A DNA stretch of 64,000 nucleotides from Natranaerobius thermophilus JW/NM-WN-LF (GCF_000020005.1 NC_010718.1:140001-204000); one strand, 5' to 3'. Positions 10,060-19,518 are shown, numbered from the stretch's first letter. The notes: generated from the sequence alone by a model not told the origin. A program made the numbers and translations.

Positions 10060-12270
10060 ATGGAACATAAGGATGTTGCTTTAGTTACTGAAGTTTCTAA
10101 GATGCCTACAAAGGTTGTGAAAAGGGATGGCCGTGAACAACCCTTTGACCCTTCAAAAATAACCAATGCAATCAAAAAAGCTCTTAAGGCTATTGACAAA
10201 GAAGATCATTCCCTTGCCCTTTCTTTGACATATCAAGTTATCAATAAATTAACTAAACATGGAGTAGACAAGCCCACAGTACCACAAATCCAAGAGATGG
10301 TGGAAAATTCACTTATGGATACCGGTCACTATGAAGTTGCTAGGGCTTATGTCATTTATAGAAACGACCGGGATAGAATTAGAGAAGCAGATACCAAATT
10401 AATGAAAGAGCTATTAAAAGTATTAGAAACCAGGGACCAAGAAAACGCCAATGTGAATGGCGATGCTCCCATGGGCAAAATGTTAAAAGGTGGCTCTGAA
10501 GCCATGAAAGAAGTGTATTTAAATCATTTTGCCAAAAATGAACACTCTCAAGCTCACAGAAATGGGTATATACATATACATGATGCCGATTTTGCTGCTA
10601 TTGGAACAACCACATGTCTTCAAATTCCATTAGATAGACTGTTAGCAGAAGGATTTAATACAGGACATGGTTGGATTACCACGCCAAAATCAATCGAATC
10701 AGCGGCATCTCTTAGTTGTATAGTGTTCCAGTCCAATCAAAATGATCAACATGGTGGGCAATCATTTGCCACCTTTGACTCTTCTCTGGCACCTTATGTA
10801 AAAATTACTTTTGATAAGATTAAAAATGAGCTTTCCCAATTAGGAATCTCAGAAAATATCGATGATAAGGCATGGGAACAGGTGAAAAAGCGGACTTATC
10901 AGGCTATGCAAATTTTTGTGTTTAATCTTAATACTATGCACAGTCGAGCAGGTGCTCAAGTGCCTTTTACTTCTGTTAATTTTGGGCTTGATACTAGCCC
11001 ATGGGGTCGTTTGATTAGCGAAATGCTACTGAAAGTATATAAGAAAGGTTTGGGTAGAGGGGAAACACCAATTTTCCCTAATTTAATTTTTTCCTTGGCA
11101 ACTGGAGTGAACAAAGAACCAGGGGATCCAAATTACGATTTGCGCCGCTTGGCTCATGAAGTTTCTTGTGAGCGTTTGTTCCCAAACTATTCTAATCAGG
11201 ATGCCTCTTATAATGCACCCTTTTATTATAGGGAAGAAGATCCTCAAGTAGTAGCTTATATGGGCTGTAGGACTCGGGTGATATCAAACAGAAGAGGCCC
11301 TGAAGTTACTGAAGGTAGAGGTAACCTTTCTTTTACTTCTATTAATTTACCTAGGATAGCTTTGGAAACAAGCTGTCCGAGTGATTTTTATCAACGGTTA
11401 GAAGACACTATTTGGTTGGTTGCAGATCAATTATATGATAGATTTAAAATCCAAAAAAATAAAAAGGCCAAAGAATTTCCTTTTCTTATGGGGCAAGGAC
11501 TTTACATGGATAGTGAAGACTTTGAGTCAGAAGAGACTTTAGAAGAAGCTTTGAAACATGGGACTTTATCCATTGGTTTTATTGGACTCGCAGAAGCATT
11601 AAAGGCCATGATAGGTGAGCACCATGGTGAATCCGAAGAGGCCTTTAAAAAGGGATTGCAAATTGTTGAATTTATGGACAATATTTGTAAAAAAGCGTCT
11701 GAACAGTACAACCTTAATTTCAGTCTCTTAGCTACTCCAGCCGAAGGACTGTCCGGCAGGTTTACAGAGCTTGACAGAGAGACCTTTGGAGAGATAGAAG
11801 GGGTTACTGATAAAGAATGGTATACTAATTCATTCCATATTCCTGTTGAGTATTCTATAAGCGCTTATGAAAAAATTAGAAAGGAATCAGCTTTTAACAA
11901 ATATACTCCTGCAGGTCATATTAATTACGTAGAATTAGATGCTGCTCCTAAAGGCAATATAGATGCCTTTGAACAGCTAGTAAATGCTGCTATGGATAAT
12001 GACTGTGGATACTTTTCTGTTAACTTTCCTGTAGATCAGTGCTTAAATTGTGCAAATAATGGAGTGATAGATTCGGAGACATGCCCTGTTTGTGGTTCAC
12101 GTAGAATTCAAAGAGTAAGAAGAGTTACAGGTTATTTGGGTGTTTTAGAAGAAATCCCCGATGAAGAGGGGGAAGGAAAAACTTCTGGTTTTAATGATGG
12201 TAAATATCATGAATGTTTAAATAGAGTCAGTCATCTACAGGGTTTTCAAACAAAAGATGATCAAAATTAA
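10060..12270 (+). CDS. nrdD: anaerobic (class III) ribonucleoside-triphosphate reductase
   Basis: NrdD reduces ribonucleotides to deoxyribonucleotides without oxygen, using a glycyl radical. An ATP-cone domain (KVVKRDGREQPFDPSKI) lies at about 17-110. The large catalytic barrel follows. Near the end are paired zinc cysteines (661/664 and 675/678) and the glycyl-radical motif RVTGYL with Gly691. At 736 residues it has normal length. Start ATG 10060 follows AAAGGAG. It is oxygen-sensitive, which fits an anaerobe; an oxygen-independent class II enzyme is also encoded at 33.4 kb. Confidence 0.96.
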   Translation: MEHKDVALVTEVSKMPTKVVKRDGREQPFDPSKITNAIKKALKAIDKEDHSLALSLTYQVINKLTKHGVDKPTVPQIQEMVENSLMDTGHYEVARAYVIYRNDRDRIREADTKLMKELLKVLETRDQENANVNGDAPMGKMLKGGSEAMKEVYLNHFAKNEHSQAHRNGYIHIHDADFAAIGTTTCLQIPLDRLLAEGFNTGHGWITTPKSIESAASLSCIVFQSNQNDQHGGQSFATFDSSLAPYVKITFDKIKNELSQLGISENIDDKAWEQVKKRTYQAMQIFVFNLNTMHSRAGAQVPFTSVNFGLDTSPWGRLISEMLLKVYKKGLGRGETPIFPNLIFSLATGVNKEPGDPNYDLRRLAHEVSCERLFPNYSNQDASYNAPFYYREEDPQVVAYMGCRTRVISNRRGPEVTEGRGNLSFTSINLPRIALETSCPSDFYQRLEDTIWLVADQLYDRFKIQKNKKAKEFPFLMGQGLYMDSEDFESEETLEEALKHGTLSIGFIGLAEALKAMIGEHHGESEEAFKKGLQIVEFMDNICKKASEQYNLNFSLLATPAEGLSGRFTELDRETFGEIEGVTDKEWYTNSFHIPVEYSISAYEKIRKESAFNKYTPAGHINYVELDAAPKGNIDAFEQLVNAAMDNDCGYFSVNFPVDQCLNCANNGVIDSETCPVCGSRRIQRVRRVTGYLGVLEEIPDEEGEGKTSGFNDGKYHECLNRVSHLQGFQTKDDQN

Positions 12271-12280
12271 AAACTAGTGA

Positions 12281-12318
12281 AAGGTTCCCCAGAAACTCTA
12301 TGGGGAACCTTATTAATT
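12281..12318 (+). terminator. nrdD terminator
   Basis: A perfect 11-bp stem AAGGTTCCCCA/TGGGGAACCTT with a 9-nt loop lies ten bases after the nrdD stop, followed by ATTAATTT. It may also serve the facing fixX transcript, which ends near 12400. Confidence 0.75.
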
Positions 12319-12399
12319 TAGTAGGCTTAGCAAAACAAAACCCATTCTGTTATCTGGTTTTAATTTTTCTTAAAAGTAAATTACTTAACTTTAATAGCA

Positions 12400-12693
12400 T
12401 TAATATTTGTAAAAGATACCATATCCCGGGCGTGGAAAGTGCCAATCAATATTTTCAAGGGGGCAGGCATAGATACATGCGCCACATTCTATACATCGTT
12501 TATAATCAATTAATGTTTGTTGATTATCATCATCAAAGTAGTAAACATGGGAAGGACAAATATAAGTACAAGGTTTAAGGTCGCACTTATCAGCACATAA
12601 ATTTGGCTCTTTTAAATAAATATGGGTTTGACTATCAGGAACTATAGTAACAAACTGTACCATATCTCTTAAATTTAAATTGCGAGAATCCAT
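12400..12693 (-). CDS. fixX: ferredoxin-like protein, FixX type
   Basis: This small iron-sulfur protein probably passes electrons to or from the adjacent FixC-like flavoprotein. Of 97 residues, the C-terminal half carries CIECGACIYACP, a 4Fe-4S binding motif, and an earlier CADKCDLKPCTYICP that retains several cysteines. ATG 12693 is preferred because GGAGG lies 8 nt upstream. The frame also extends to a TTG inside that ribosome site. It is directly downstream of fixC. No fixA or fixB electron-transfer flavoprotein genes are in the window. Confidence 0.85.
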   Translation of the reverse strand: MDSRNLNLRDMVQFVTIVPDSQTHIYLKEPNLCADKCDLKPCTYICPSHVYYFDDDNQQTLIDYKRCIECGACIYACPLENIDWHFPRPGYGIFYKY

Positions 12694-12708
12694 GCAATAA
12701 ACCTCCAA

Positions 12709-14019
12709 TTAACCAAATCTCCAATGATTGATACCCTGAATTAAATCTACAAAAGATTTTATAGGTAGCTGTTTTTGATAAACTTTACTAAAAAGTAATT
12801 TTTGTTTTTCATTTTGTTCCTTGAGATCTTCAGTGAAAAACTCATAAGCTATTTCATTCATGAGACTGTTAACAAGATAATCTGCATCAGGATGTTTAAG
12901 ATAGTAATCTTTTTCCTTGGTTTTACTTTTGATGTCTTTCATAAAAAATTGTTGATTAAGTTTATGGCTGTAATTTGCTAAAGATTTTTTTGAAAAATCT
13001 TCCCGAGCTTTAGCTTGAACTACCGTTTCCGCGGCTTTTTTACCTGATATCATAGCCAAATCTGTACCTCGACGACCACTAATCATTATAGCTGCATCTC
13101 CTACAATAAGTACTCCATCACTAAAAAGTTTAGGCATCAGACTATAACCACCTTTTGGTATCATATAAGCTTTGTATTCCAAAGAGTCGGCTCCATGAAG
13201 TAGGCGTTTTATGAGAGGATGTGATTTAAAGCGCTCTAGCATATGGTGAGGATTGAGCTGTTTTGAAACCATTTCGTTTAAACGCCCACCAACGATAATC
13301 GAAAGGTTATCATGATTCGTCCACAAACCACCTTTACCTGAACTACCACTAGTAGGGAATCCTGCAAAACCAATAGTGGCTCCTTCACCTGATTCCAATT
13401 CAAAGCGTTCTTCAATGGTTTTAGGAGATAAAGCAAGAGTTTCACATGTATAAAGAGTAAAGGCATTAGTGGGTAATTTTTTTCTTAAACCCGCCTGATG
13501 CGCTAGAGGAGCATTCACGCCTTCAGCTAATATTACAACACCAGCTTTTATTTGTGTACCATCATAAAGTTTGACGCCTTTGATACGCTTTCCTGAAGCC
13601 AAGAAACCCTTTTGATATAATAGATCAGTTACTAAAGTGTTTGTATATAATTCTGCTCCTACATCCTTAGCTTGTTCAGCTAGCCAATTATCAAATTTGG
13701 ATCGAAGAGCAGTAAATTTATTATAAGGCGGTTTTTTAAATTCTAAACCAGTAAATCCCATTTTGACAGCTGAATCATGTTCTAAAAACCAGACTTCATC
13801 AGTGATGACTGTCCTTTCTAGGGGAGCTTCTTCCCAAAAACCCGGAAAAGCTTCCTGGGTTGATCTGCGATAAATTGTACCACCATAAACATTTTTGTCA
13901 CCAGGTTTATTACCTTTTTCGAATAAAGCTACATTTAATCCCTGTTGAGCCATATGATAAGCTGCACTAGAGCCTCCTGGACCTGCTCCTACTACTATAG
14001 CATCGTAATATTCCTTCAT
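12709..14019 (-). CDS. fixC: FixC-like electron-transfer flavoprotein dehydrogenase
   Basis: This FAD-dependent oxidoreductase belongs to the geranylgeranyl reductase/FixC/ETF-quinone oxidoreductase group. The N-terminus has the dinucleotide-binding motif VVGAGPGGSSAA (GxGxxG from Gly11). A second FAD contact, GVLIVGDAAIM, lies near 300. The 436-residue length fits FixC. With FixX it may carry out electron transfer or bifurcation between ETF, quinone and ferredoxin. The partner ETF must be elsewhere, so the exact role is inferred. Confidence 0.85.
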   Translation of the reverse strand: MKEYYDAIVVGAGPGGSSAAYHMAQQGLNVALFEKGNKPGDKNVYGGTIYRRSTQEAFPGFWEEAPLERTVITDEVWFLEHDSAVKMGFTGLEFKKPPYNKFTALRSKFDNWLAEQAKDVGAELYTNTLVTDLLYQKGFLASGKRIKGVKLYDGTQIKAGVVILAEGVNAPLAHQAGLRKKLPTNAFTLYTCETLALSPKTIEERFELESGEGATIGFAGFPTSGSSGKGGLWTNHDNLSIIVGGRLNEMVSKQLNPHHMLERFKSHPLIKRLLHGADSLEYKAYMIPKGGYSLMPKLFSDGVLIVGDAAIMISGRRGTDLAMISGKKAAETVVQAKAREDFSKKSLANYSHKLNQQFFMKDIKSKTKEKDYYLKHPDADYLVNSLMNEIAYEFFTEDLKEQNEKQKLLFSKVYQKQLPIKSFVDLIQGINHWRFG

Positions 14020-14200
14020 AGTAACTAAACACCTGCCAATTTTTTGATTAGTTGTAGTTGTTATTGTGTTGAGATTTCATCTTCATTATTAGTGTGTACA
14101 TAAGATTAAATTTTAACACCAACTTATGAAGGTTTGCAGCTATAATTATAGAATTTAAACAATATTATGAATTATATACTTATTCCAGGAGGTATAAGCT

Positions 14201-15982
14201 ATGAATAGGCTAGATGATCATGACAAATTAAGTTTAACCTGGGATTTAAATAAAATTTTCTCAGGAGGAAGCGACTCTTACCAATTAAAAGAAATGATGT
14301 CTGAATTAGAACAGGAACTAAAAGATTTAGCCAATAAATCTTCAGAATTAATAGTTGATACCAAATCAGTTTCCAATCTAGTACAATCATGTCAGGATAC
14401 TCGAGATAAATTGAGAGAAGTTGGAGCTTTTATTAGATGTTTGGTTAGTCAAGACCAAACAGATAAAGAAGCCCAGCGACTAGAAGCATATCTTGGCCAG
14501 CTTGAGGCCAAATTAGAGGCAGTTATGATTGATTTAGAATCCATTGTACAAGAGTTTTGGGAAGAAGATTGGCAAAAACTTATAAACTCTCAAGAAATTA
14601 ATCCTATTAAATTCTTTATGGAAGAACTTCGAGCTAAAGGTAAGAATAAAATGGCACCAGATAAAGAAAAATTAGCAGCTGACCTGGCTGTAGACGGTTA
14701 CCATGGATGGGGACAATTATATCATACTATAATAGGCGATATAGAAATTCAATATCAAGACCAAATAATTTCTGTAGGCCAAGCCCATAATTTATTGTCT
14801 GACCCTAATCAAAATGTACGATTTGAAATAGGGCAAAAAATAGAGGAAGCTTTTCAAAATAAAGAACACTTAATTGCCAATACTTTAAATCACCTTGCCG
14901 GTTATCGCTTAAATTTGTATAAACACCGTCATTGGGATGATTTTTTGTATGAAGCTATGACTATTAATAGAGTTTCCCAAAAAACCATTGAAACTATGTG
15001 GGATACTATTTCCAAATACAAAGAAACTTTCACTGATTATTATGAGAATAAAAAGCAGTTTTTAAATTTGGAAAAGTTCGGCTGGTTTGATAGAAATGCC
15101 CCTCTTTCTAGTGATGACTCTCAGATAGAGTTCGGGGAAGGTGCTCAATTTATTATTGATCAATTTGAAAAAGTGAGCCAGGAAATGGCTGATTTTGCAG
15201 AAATGGCTTTAATTAACAGATGGGTTGAAGCAGAAAATCGTGCAAATAAGCGTCCGGGAGGCTTCTGTGCTACTTTCCCTATGAGTGGTGAAAGCAGAAT
15301 ATTTATGACTTATTCAGGTACTTCTAGAAATGTAGCAACCTTAGCCCATGAACTAGGCCATGCTTATCATCAATGGACATTAAAGGAATTACCTTCATTT
15401 TCTGCCAAATATCCCATGACCCTGGCCGAAACTGCATCTACTTTTGCTGAACAGGTGGTTTCAGATGCTGCAATAGAGGCTAGCCAGAGTAAAGAAGAAA
15501 TGATAACTTTGTTAGATGATAAAATAAGCAGAAGTTGTGCTTTTTTCATGGATCTTCATAGCAGATTTTTATTTGAAACTTCTTTTTATCGGGAAAGGGA
15601 AGCTGGCCCGGTAGATGTAGATAGGCTAAATCAATTAATGGTTGAAGCTCAAAGGAAGGCATACTTGAACTCCCTTGACCACTGGCATCCCAGGTTTTGG
15701 GCTACTAAACTACACTTTTATTTGACCAAGGTTCCATTCTATAATTTTCCTTATACATTTGGTTATTTATTCAGTATGGGAATTTATGCTCTATACAAGA
15801 ATTCGCCTGAAGATTTTCCGGAAATTTATAAGAAATTGTTAAAAGATACGGGTAGTATGACAGTGGAAGAGCTAGCTTGGAAACATATGGGTACTGATCT
15901 GACTAAACCAGATTTTTGGGAAGAAGCAGTTGCTAATTGTATTGCTGATGTTGACAAATTAAATTCAATTTTAAAAGATTGA
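14201..15982 (+). CDS. pepF: oligoendopeptidase F family zinc peptidase (M3)
   Basis: This cytoplasmic metallopeptidase cleaves short peptides. The zinc site HELGHAYH starts at His383 (HExxH), with the third ligand expected in the downstream LAETASTFAE segment. The 593-residue length matches the family. Start ATG 14201 follows CAGGAGG. A TATAAT at 14141-14146 is a likely -10 element. It is divergent from fixC across about 180 nt. A strong bidirectional terminator follows. Confidence 0.93.
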   Translation: MNRLDDHDKLSLTWDLNKIFSGGSDSYQLKEMMSELEQELKDLANKSSELIVDTKSVSNLVQSCQDTRDKLREVGAFIRCLVSQDQTDKEAQRLEAYLGQLEAKLEAVMIDLESIVQEFWEEDWQKLINSQEINPIKFFMEELRAKGKNKMAPDKEKLAADLAVDGYHGWGQLYHTIIGDIEIQYQDQIISVGQAHNLLSDPNQNVRFEIGQKIEEAFQNKEHLIANTLNHLAGYRLNLYKHRHWDDFLYEAMTINRVSQKTIETMWDTISKYKETFTDYYENKKQFLNLEKFGWFDRNAPLSSDDSQIEFGEGAQFIIDQFEKVSQEMADFAEMALINRWVEAENRANKRPGGFCATFPMSGESRIFMTYSGTSRNVATLAHELGHAYHQWTLKELPSFSAKYPMTLAETASTFAEQVVSDAAIEASQSKEEMITLLDDKISRSCAFFMDLHSRFLFETSFYREREAGPVDVDRLNQLMVEAQRKAYLNSLDHWHPRFWATKLHFYLTKVPFYNFPYTFGYLFSMGIYALYKNSPEDFPEIYKKLLKDTGSMTVEELAWKHMGTDLTKPDFWEEAVANCIADVDKLNSILKD

Positions 15983-16011
15983 TAAATTAATCTTTTAAAT
16001 GTCCATCAAAT

Positions 16012-16049
16012 AAAAGTGGGGGTCCATTAAAATGGACCCCCACTTTTTA
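16012..16049. terminator. bidirectional terminator between pepF and the anti-sigma-like gene
   Basis: A perfect 17-nt inverted repeat, 16012-16028 with 16031-16047, has A and T runs at its two ends. It can terminate pepF on the plus strand and the converging gene on the minus strand. Confidence 0.9.
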
Positions 16050-16063
16050 TAATTGTTGATTTT

Positions 16064-17413
16064 TTATGGAACAAGTGCAATTATTTTATCTTCCCTGGGT
16101 CTACCGTTAGCTTCTTCGTATAAAATAGGAACTAATTTATGACCATCTTTCAACTGATAACCCGTTTTGATTTGTCCTACAGCAAACCCTTTATCAGTGA
16201 TTTTTTCTTTTAATTGTTTTAATTCTTTGGTAGATTCTCTTGATACTTTGTTTAAATCAGCCAATTGTGTTAAGTACCCATCAGTGATATCACCGTCTGA
16301 AGTAACTACTAGATAATTATCTCGATCGAGAATAATAGAAAAATTGTCCTTTGTCTTGTGTTCAATAGCTAAATTGAAAATTTTTAACTCTGATTCGTTC
16401 TTTAGACTGTTTTTTTCTTTATCATCAGTTTTCTCAATGTCCACTTTTTCTACCGAAACATGCATTTGTAGATTATCACTTTCTTGATAATCTTGCACTA
16501 AGTTTTCCACAGAATTTTCGACTGCTTTTCGGGTTAGAGGGAAATCTTCTTTAGCTACTATATACGAAAAATTATCTTTCAAATCCTTAATTTCTATTGA
16601 TTGTTTATCTGTTTCATAAATAGGGAAGGATTCTGGCATTTCTTCTAGTATTGATTCCAACTCTTGTGTTAATTGATCATCTGTTTTTGCTGTGAAAAGT
16701 TCAGTTTCTTGTTCCTCTGATTTTTCCTTCTCTTTATTATCTCCTTCCTTGGTAATGTGAAACTCTTGTTCAGCTTCGTCTTGTTCGCTTTTTTCTATTT
16801 CGGCAATGTTTTTTTCTTTATCCTTTTCCTTGGGCTCTACAGTTGATTGTTCAGTTTCTTGTTCTGTTTTTTTGGTCTCAGGAAGGTCCTTAGTATCACG
16901 TGCTATATTTATGTCAGTTTTTTCATCATCTTTATCAAATTCTAATTGAGACTTTCCCTCATCATCAGCTTCTTCTTTTACTTCTGTTTCTTCATCATCC
17001 TTTTTTGTTAACTCCATGGATTCTTTTTCTTCTTCTTGAGCGGTAAAATAAAAATCGTTGTAATTATCTTGAGCAAATAATCCGAATCCGATAATAAAAG
17101 CTAAAAAAGCTGCCGCAGTAGCACCAATAAATTTGTACTTATGGAAATGTAAAATAGAAGAGAAAAAATTAGTAGAACTACGGTGCTTATTTAATGCTCT
17201 ATGTTCTTCAAGTAATTGTTGTTTTAATTGTTCCTGAAAATCTGAGTCAGGACTAGATTGGGACGGAGTTATTTGCGATAAATTCTTGACTAATTCAAGT
17301 TCTTGTTCATTTAAATCTTTTATCTCTTCTTTGATTTCATTGGTGATGATGTCACAGTTATTTTGTGTATTTAAATCTTGCTTTTTGTTATTATTTTTAC
17401 CGTCGGTGCTCAT
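16064..17413 (-). CDS. membrane-anchored anti-sigma-like protein with acidic external domain
   Basis: I do not recognise a named family. The 449-residue protein has a hydrophilic N-terminal part (1-90), one membrane helix near 93-112 (FIGATAAAFLAFIIGFGLFA), a very acidic Glu/Lys/Asp-rich low-complexity stretch of about 140 residues, and a C-terminal part with alternating strand-like segments. Its ATG overlaps the stop of the sigma-factor gene by 4 nt, so the two are co-translated. That arrangement and topology suggest an anti-sigma factor that binds the sigma factor inside and senses the cell surface outside. This is inferred from context. Confidence 0.65.
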   Translation of the reverse strand: MSTDGKNNNKKQDLNTQNNCDIITNEIKEEIKDLNEQELELVKNLSQITPSQSSPDSDFQEQLKQQLLEEHRALNKHRSSTNFFSSILHFHKYKFIGATAAAFLAFIIGFGLFAQDNYNDFYFTAQEEEKESMELTKKDDEETEVKEEADDEGKSQLEFDKDDEKTDINIARDTKDLPETKKTEQETEQSTVEPKEKDKEKNIAEIEKSEQDEAEQEFHITKEGDNKEKEKSEEQETELFTAKTDDQLTQELESILEEMPESFPIYETDKQSIEIKDLKDNFSYIVAKEDFPLTRKAVENSVENLVQDYQESDNLQMHVSVEKVDIEKTDDKEKNSLKNESELKIFNLAIEHKTKDNFSIILDRDNYLVVTSDGDITDGYLTQLADLNKVSRESTKELKQLKEKITDKGFAVGQIKTGYQLKDGHKLVPILYEEANGRPREDKIIALVP

Positions 17414-17973
17414 GATTGCACCTCCTTACTGTCTAGGTGGCGGGATAGTTTATTTAGTCCGCGATATAAAAGACCTTTAATAGCTCCTTCACTTTTATCT
17501 AATACTTTGGCAATTTCTTTAATTTTCAATTCATCTACAAATCTTAATTGAATAACTTCCTGTTGTTCTATAGATAAAATTTCAAGGAGTTTAAAAATTT
17601 CTTTTGAATGTTCTTCTAGTAATACATGATCTTCGGGTGTATCTATCAGAACTGTTTCATCATCGGATATAGCTTCAGAAGCCTCTTCTTTTTTTCTACC
17701 CTTTTTTCTGTAGTAATCTATCAGGGCATTACGTGCAATAGAATATATCCAGCTTTGAAAATCTTCGGGCTTTTTCAAAGATTTCAAATTTCGTAAAACT
17801 TTAAGGAAAATATCAGATACAAGATCCTCTGTTACTTCTTTATTATTTACTCGATAATAAATGTATTGATAAATTTTTGGAAAGAAATAATTGTATAGCT
17901 GTTCAAAAGCTTGTTCATTATGACTAGCTTTTGATATTAATTCCGCCAATTGTTGTTTTGACAGCTCCTTCAA
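17410..17973 (-). CDS. ECF-like RNA polymerase sigma factor
   Basis: This 187-residue protein has sigma-70 region 2 (about 20-95, with LVSDIFLKVLRNL and SWIYSIARNALIDYYRK) and region 4 (about 128-180, LSIEQQEVIQLRFVDELKIKEIA then a helix-turn-helix). Region 3 is missing, as in ECF sigma factors. Start is TTG 17973, behind AAAGGATGA. A TATAAT on the minus strand (18009-18014) may be its promoter -10. It is paired with the membrane protein downstream, its likely regulator. Confidence 0.88.
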   Translation of the reverse strand: MKELSKQQLAELISKASHNEQAFEQLYNYFFPKIYQYIYYRVNNKEVTEDLVSDIFLKVLRNLKSLKKPEDFQSWIYSIARNALIDYYRKKGRKKEEASEAISDDETVLIDTPEDHVLLEEHSKEIFKLLEILSIEQQEVIQLRFVDELKIKEIAKVLDKSEGAIKGLLYRGLNKLSRHLDSKEVQS

Positions 17974-18022
17974 TTGGAAATCATCCTTTCTTACAAGGAG
18001 CTGGCATCATTATAAGACGACA

Positions 18023-18598
18023 CTAATCTATTAAAAGTTGTGCCAACTCCGATACTTTATTTTTTAAGAGTGGTTTATCATTAATTTCACCGGCATAGTC
18101 TACCCCGCCCAGGTATAGGCCAGGTCCTAATTTAATGTTAGAGTTTATACAAAAGACCTTAATAATTTCCTGTGCGTTTTCGTAAAATCTCTGTTTATCC
18201 ATACCTGAGACAGCAATCAGAGAAGCTATTTTGTTATTTGAAGAAGGAATAATAGGTTGTTTTCTAAGATATTTAGCGGCAAAAAAAGGCTGAAATCTAT
18301 CGATAAGAATTTTTAATTGTCCTGTAATACTTCCAAAATAAATAGGACTTACGAAAACAATCACATCACTTAATTGCACTTTTTTATAAATTTCAAGCAT
18401 ATCATCTTGGATTACACAACGGCTAGTGTTGCTGCAACTTTCACAGCCTGTACAAGGGTAAATATTTAAATCTGATACTTTAATTATATCACAGGTAACT
18501 TTATTATTAAGATTTGTAAATTCCTGTTCTAATTTTGATGCTATAATACTAGAATTTCCCGTCTTTCTAGGACTTCCTGAGAAAATAGAGATTTGCAT
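18023..18598 (-). CDS. flavodoxin-fold NAD(P)H-dependent FMN reductase / iron-sulfur flavoprotein
   Basis: This 191-residue protein of the NADPH-dependent FMN reductase superfamily has the FMN phosphate loop SGSPRKTGNSS at the N-terminus and VFVSPIYFGSITGQLKILIDR for the flavin site. A cysteine run, CTGCESC then Cys after five residues, resembles the 4Fe-4S site of archaeal-type iron-sulfur flavoproteins. It may therefore be a redox carrier. I chose ATG 18598 because GTAGAGG precedes it and it gives the family N-terminus. The upstream 27-residue extension has no ribosome site. Confidence 0.82.
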   Translation of the reverse strand: MQISIFSGSPRKTGNSSIIASKLEQEFTNLNNKVTCDIIKVSDLNIYPCTGCESCSNTSRCVIQDDMLEIYKKVQLSDVIVFVSPIYFGSITGQLKILIDRFQPFFAAKYLRKQPIIPSSNNKIASLIAVSGMDKQRFYENAQEIIKVFCINSNIKLGPGLYLGGVDYAGEINDKPLLKNKVSELAQLLID

Positions 18599-18783
18599 AT
18601 CCTCTACACCCCCATTTAAAGTATAACGCATGTTATATAATATAAAAAGAATTCTTTTCAGAGAATTAAAGGAAAACATTTTTATATATGGAATATATAA
18701 ATTAGCATCTCAGACTGACGGAATTCTATCAAAATGTTAAAATTAATTATAATAAAATGAAAAATAAAAGATAGGTGATAAAA

Positions 18784-19407
18784 TTGGTAACGAGTTATAA
18801 CACAGTAAAATCAAACTCCGAAGTTGAATTATATATTAAGAAATCAAGGTTCATTTCATATGTTGCCCCAGTTGATAGCGAAGAAAAGGCCCAAGAATTT
18901 GTAAATACTATTAAGGAACAACACAGTGATGCTACCCACAACGTATACGCCTATCGAGTGGGTTTAAAGTCAGATATAAAGCGTCAAAGTGATGATGGGG
19001 AGCCAAGCGGTACTGCCGGTAAACCAGTTTTAGATGTAATAGAAAATCAAAATCTAAAGAATTTGGCAATAGTAGTCACAAGATATTTTGGAGGTATCAA
19101 ACTAGGGGCTGGTGGATTGGTTAGAGCGTATAGTAACAGTGCTAAAGAGGGTGTAGAACAAGCCGGTATTGTAACAAGGAGTTTACATAGTGAACTTAAA
19201 ATAGAAGTTGATTACTCACAATTGGGAAAAATTCAAAATGAAATTGGTGAAAGGACAAACTGGCTCTTGAGAAATACAGAATTTATGGAAAAAGTCAGCT
19301 TAATGGTAGCAGTTCCAGAAAATCAGGTTCAAGAATTTACAAACTTTGTTGAAAATATGACAGCTGGTCAAGGCCGAATTTGGGAAACAAAACAGTTATA
19401 CTTGTAA
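18784..19407 (+). CDS. YigZ/IMPACT family protein
   Basis: This belongs to UPF0029/IMPACT, a conserved family of unclear biochemical role linked to translation stress. The N-terminal domain shows the family segments KKSRFISYVAPV, DATHNVYAYRVG and SDDGEPSGTAGKPVLDVI, then VTRYFGGIKLGAGGLVRAYS. The C-terminal DUF1949-like domain follows from about 135. TTG 18784 is preferred (AGGTG 7 nt upstream); GTG 18775 is an alternative that adds three residues. It is monocistronic. Confidence 0.88.
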   Translation: MVTSYNTVKSNSEVELYIKKSRFISYVAPVDSEEKAQEFVNTIKEQHSDATHNVYAYRVGLKSDIKRQSDDGEPSGTAGKPVLDVIENQNLKNLAIVVTRYFGGIKLGAGGLVRAYSNSAKEGVEQAGIVTRSLHSELKIEVDYSQLGKIQNEIGERTNWLLRNTEFMEKVSLMVAVPENQVQEFTNFVENMTAGQGRIWETKQLYL

Positions 19408-19454
19408 ATTGTCGCTTACATATGAATTGAATCGCCTAACTTTTAGCATAGCAT

Positions 19455-19483
19455 TTGACAATAGGAAAAAATACAGTTACAAT
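19455..19483 (+). promoter_or_regulatory. trxB promoter
   Basis: TTGACA at 19455-19460 and TACAAT at 19478-19483 have 17-bp spacing. The expected transcription start (about 19490) falls inside the palindrome at 19488-19503. Confidence 0.8.
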
Positions 19484-19487
19484 CAAA

Positions 19488-19503
19488 ATACCCCCAGGGG
19501 TAT
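19488..19503. promoter_or_regulatory. CsoR/CstR-like operator at the trxB transcription start
   Basis: ATACCCC-CA-GGGGTAT is a palindrome with perfect 7-bp arms. It begins 4 nt after the -10 box and overlaps the predicted start site. The form TACCCC/GGGGTA is that of operators bound by CsoR-family repressors, which sense copper or persulfides. The family assignment is inferred from the pattern; no such regulator gene is in the window. Confidence 0.6.
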
Positions 19504-19518
19504 CAGGAGGTGCATGTA

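Noticed and set aside
12300-12578. 92-codon plus-strand frame opposite fixX
   Set aside because: It starts in the nrdD terminator and lies antisense to the convincing FixX ferredoxin.
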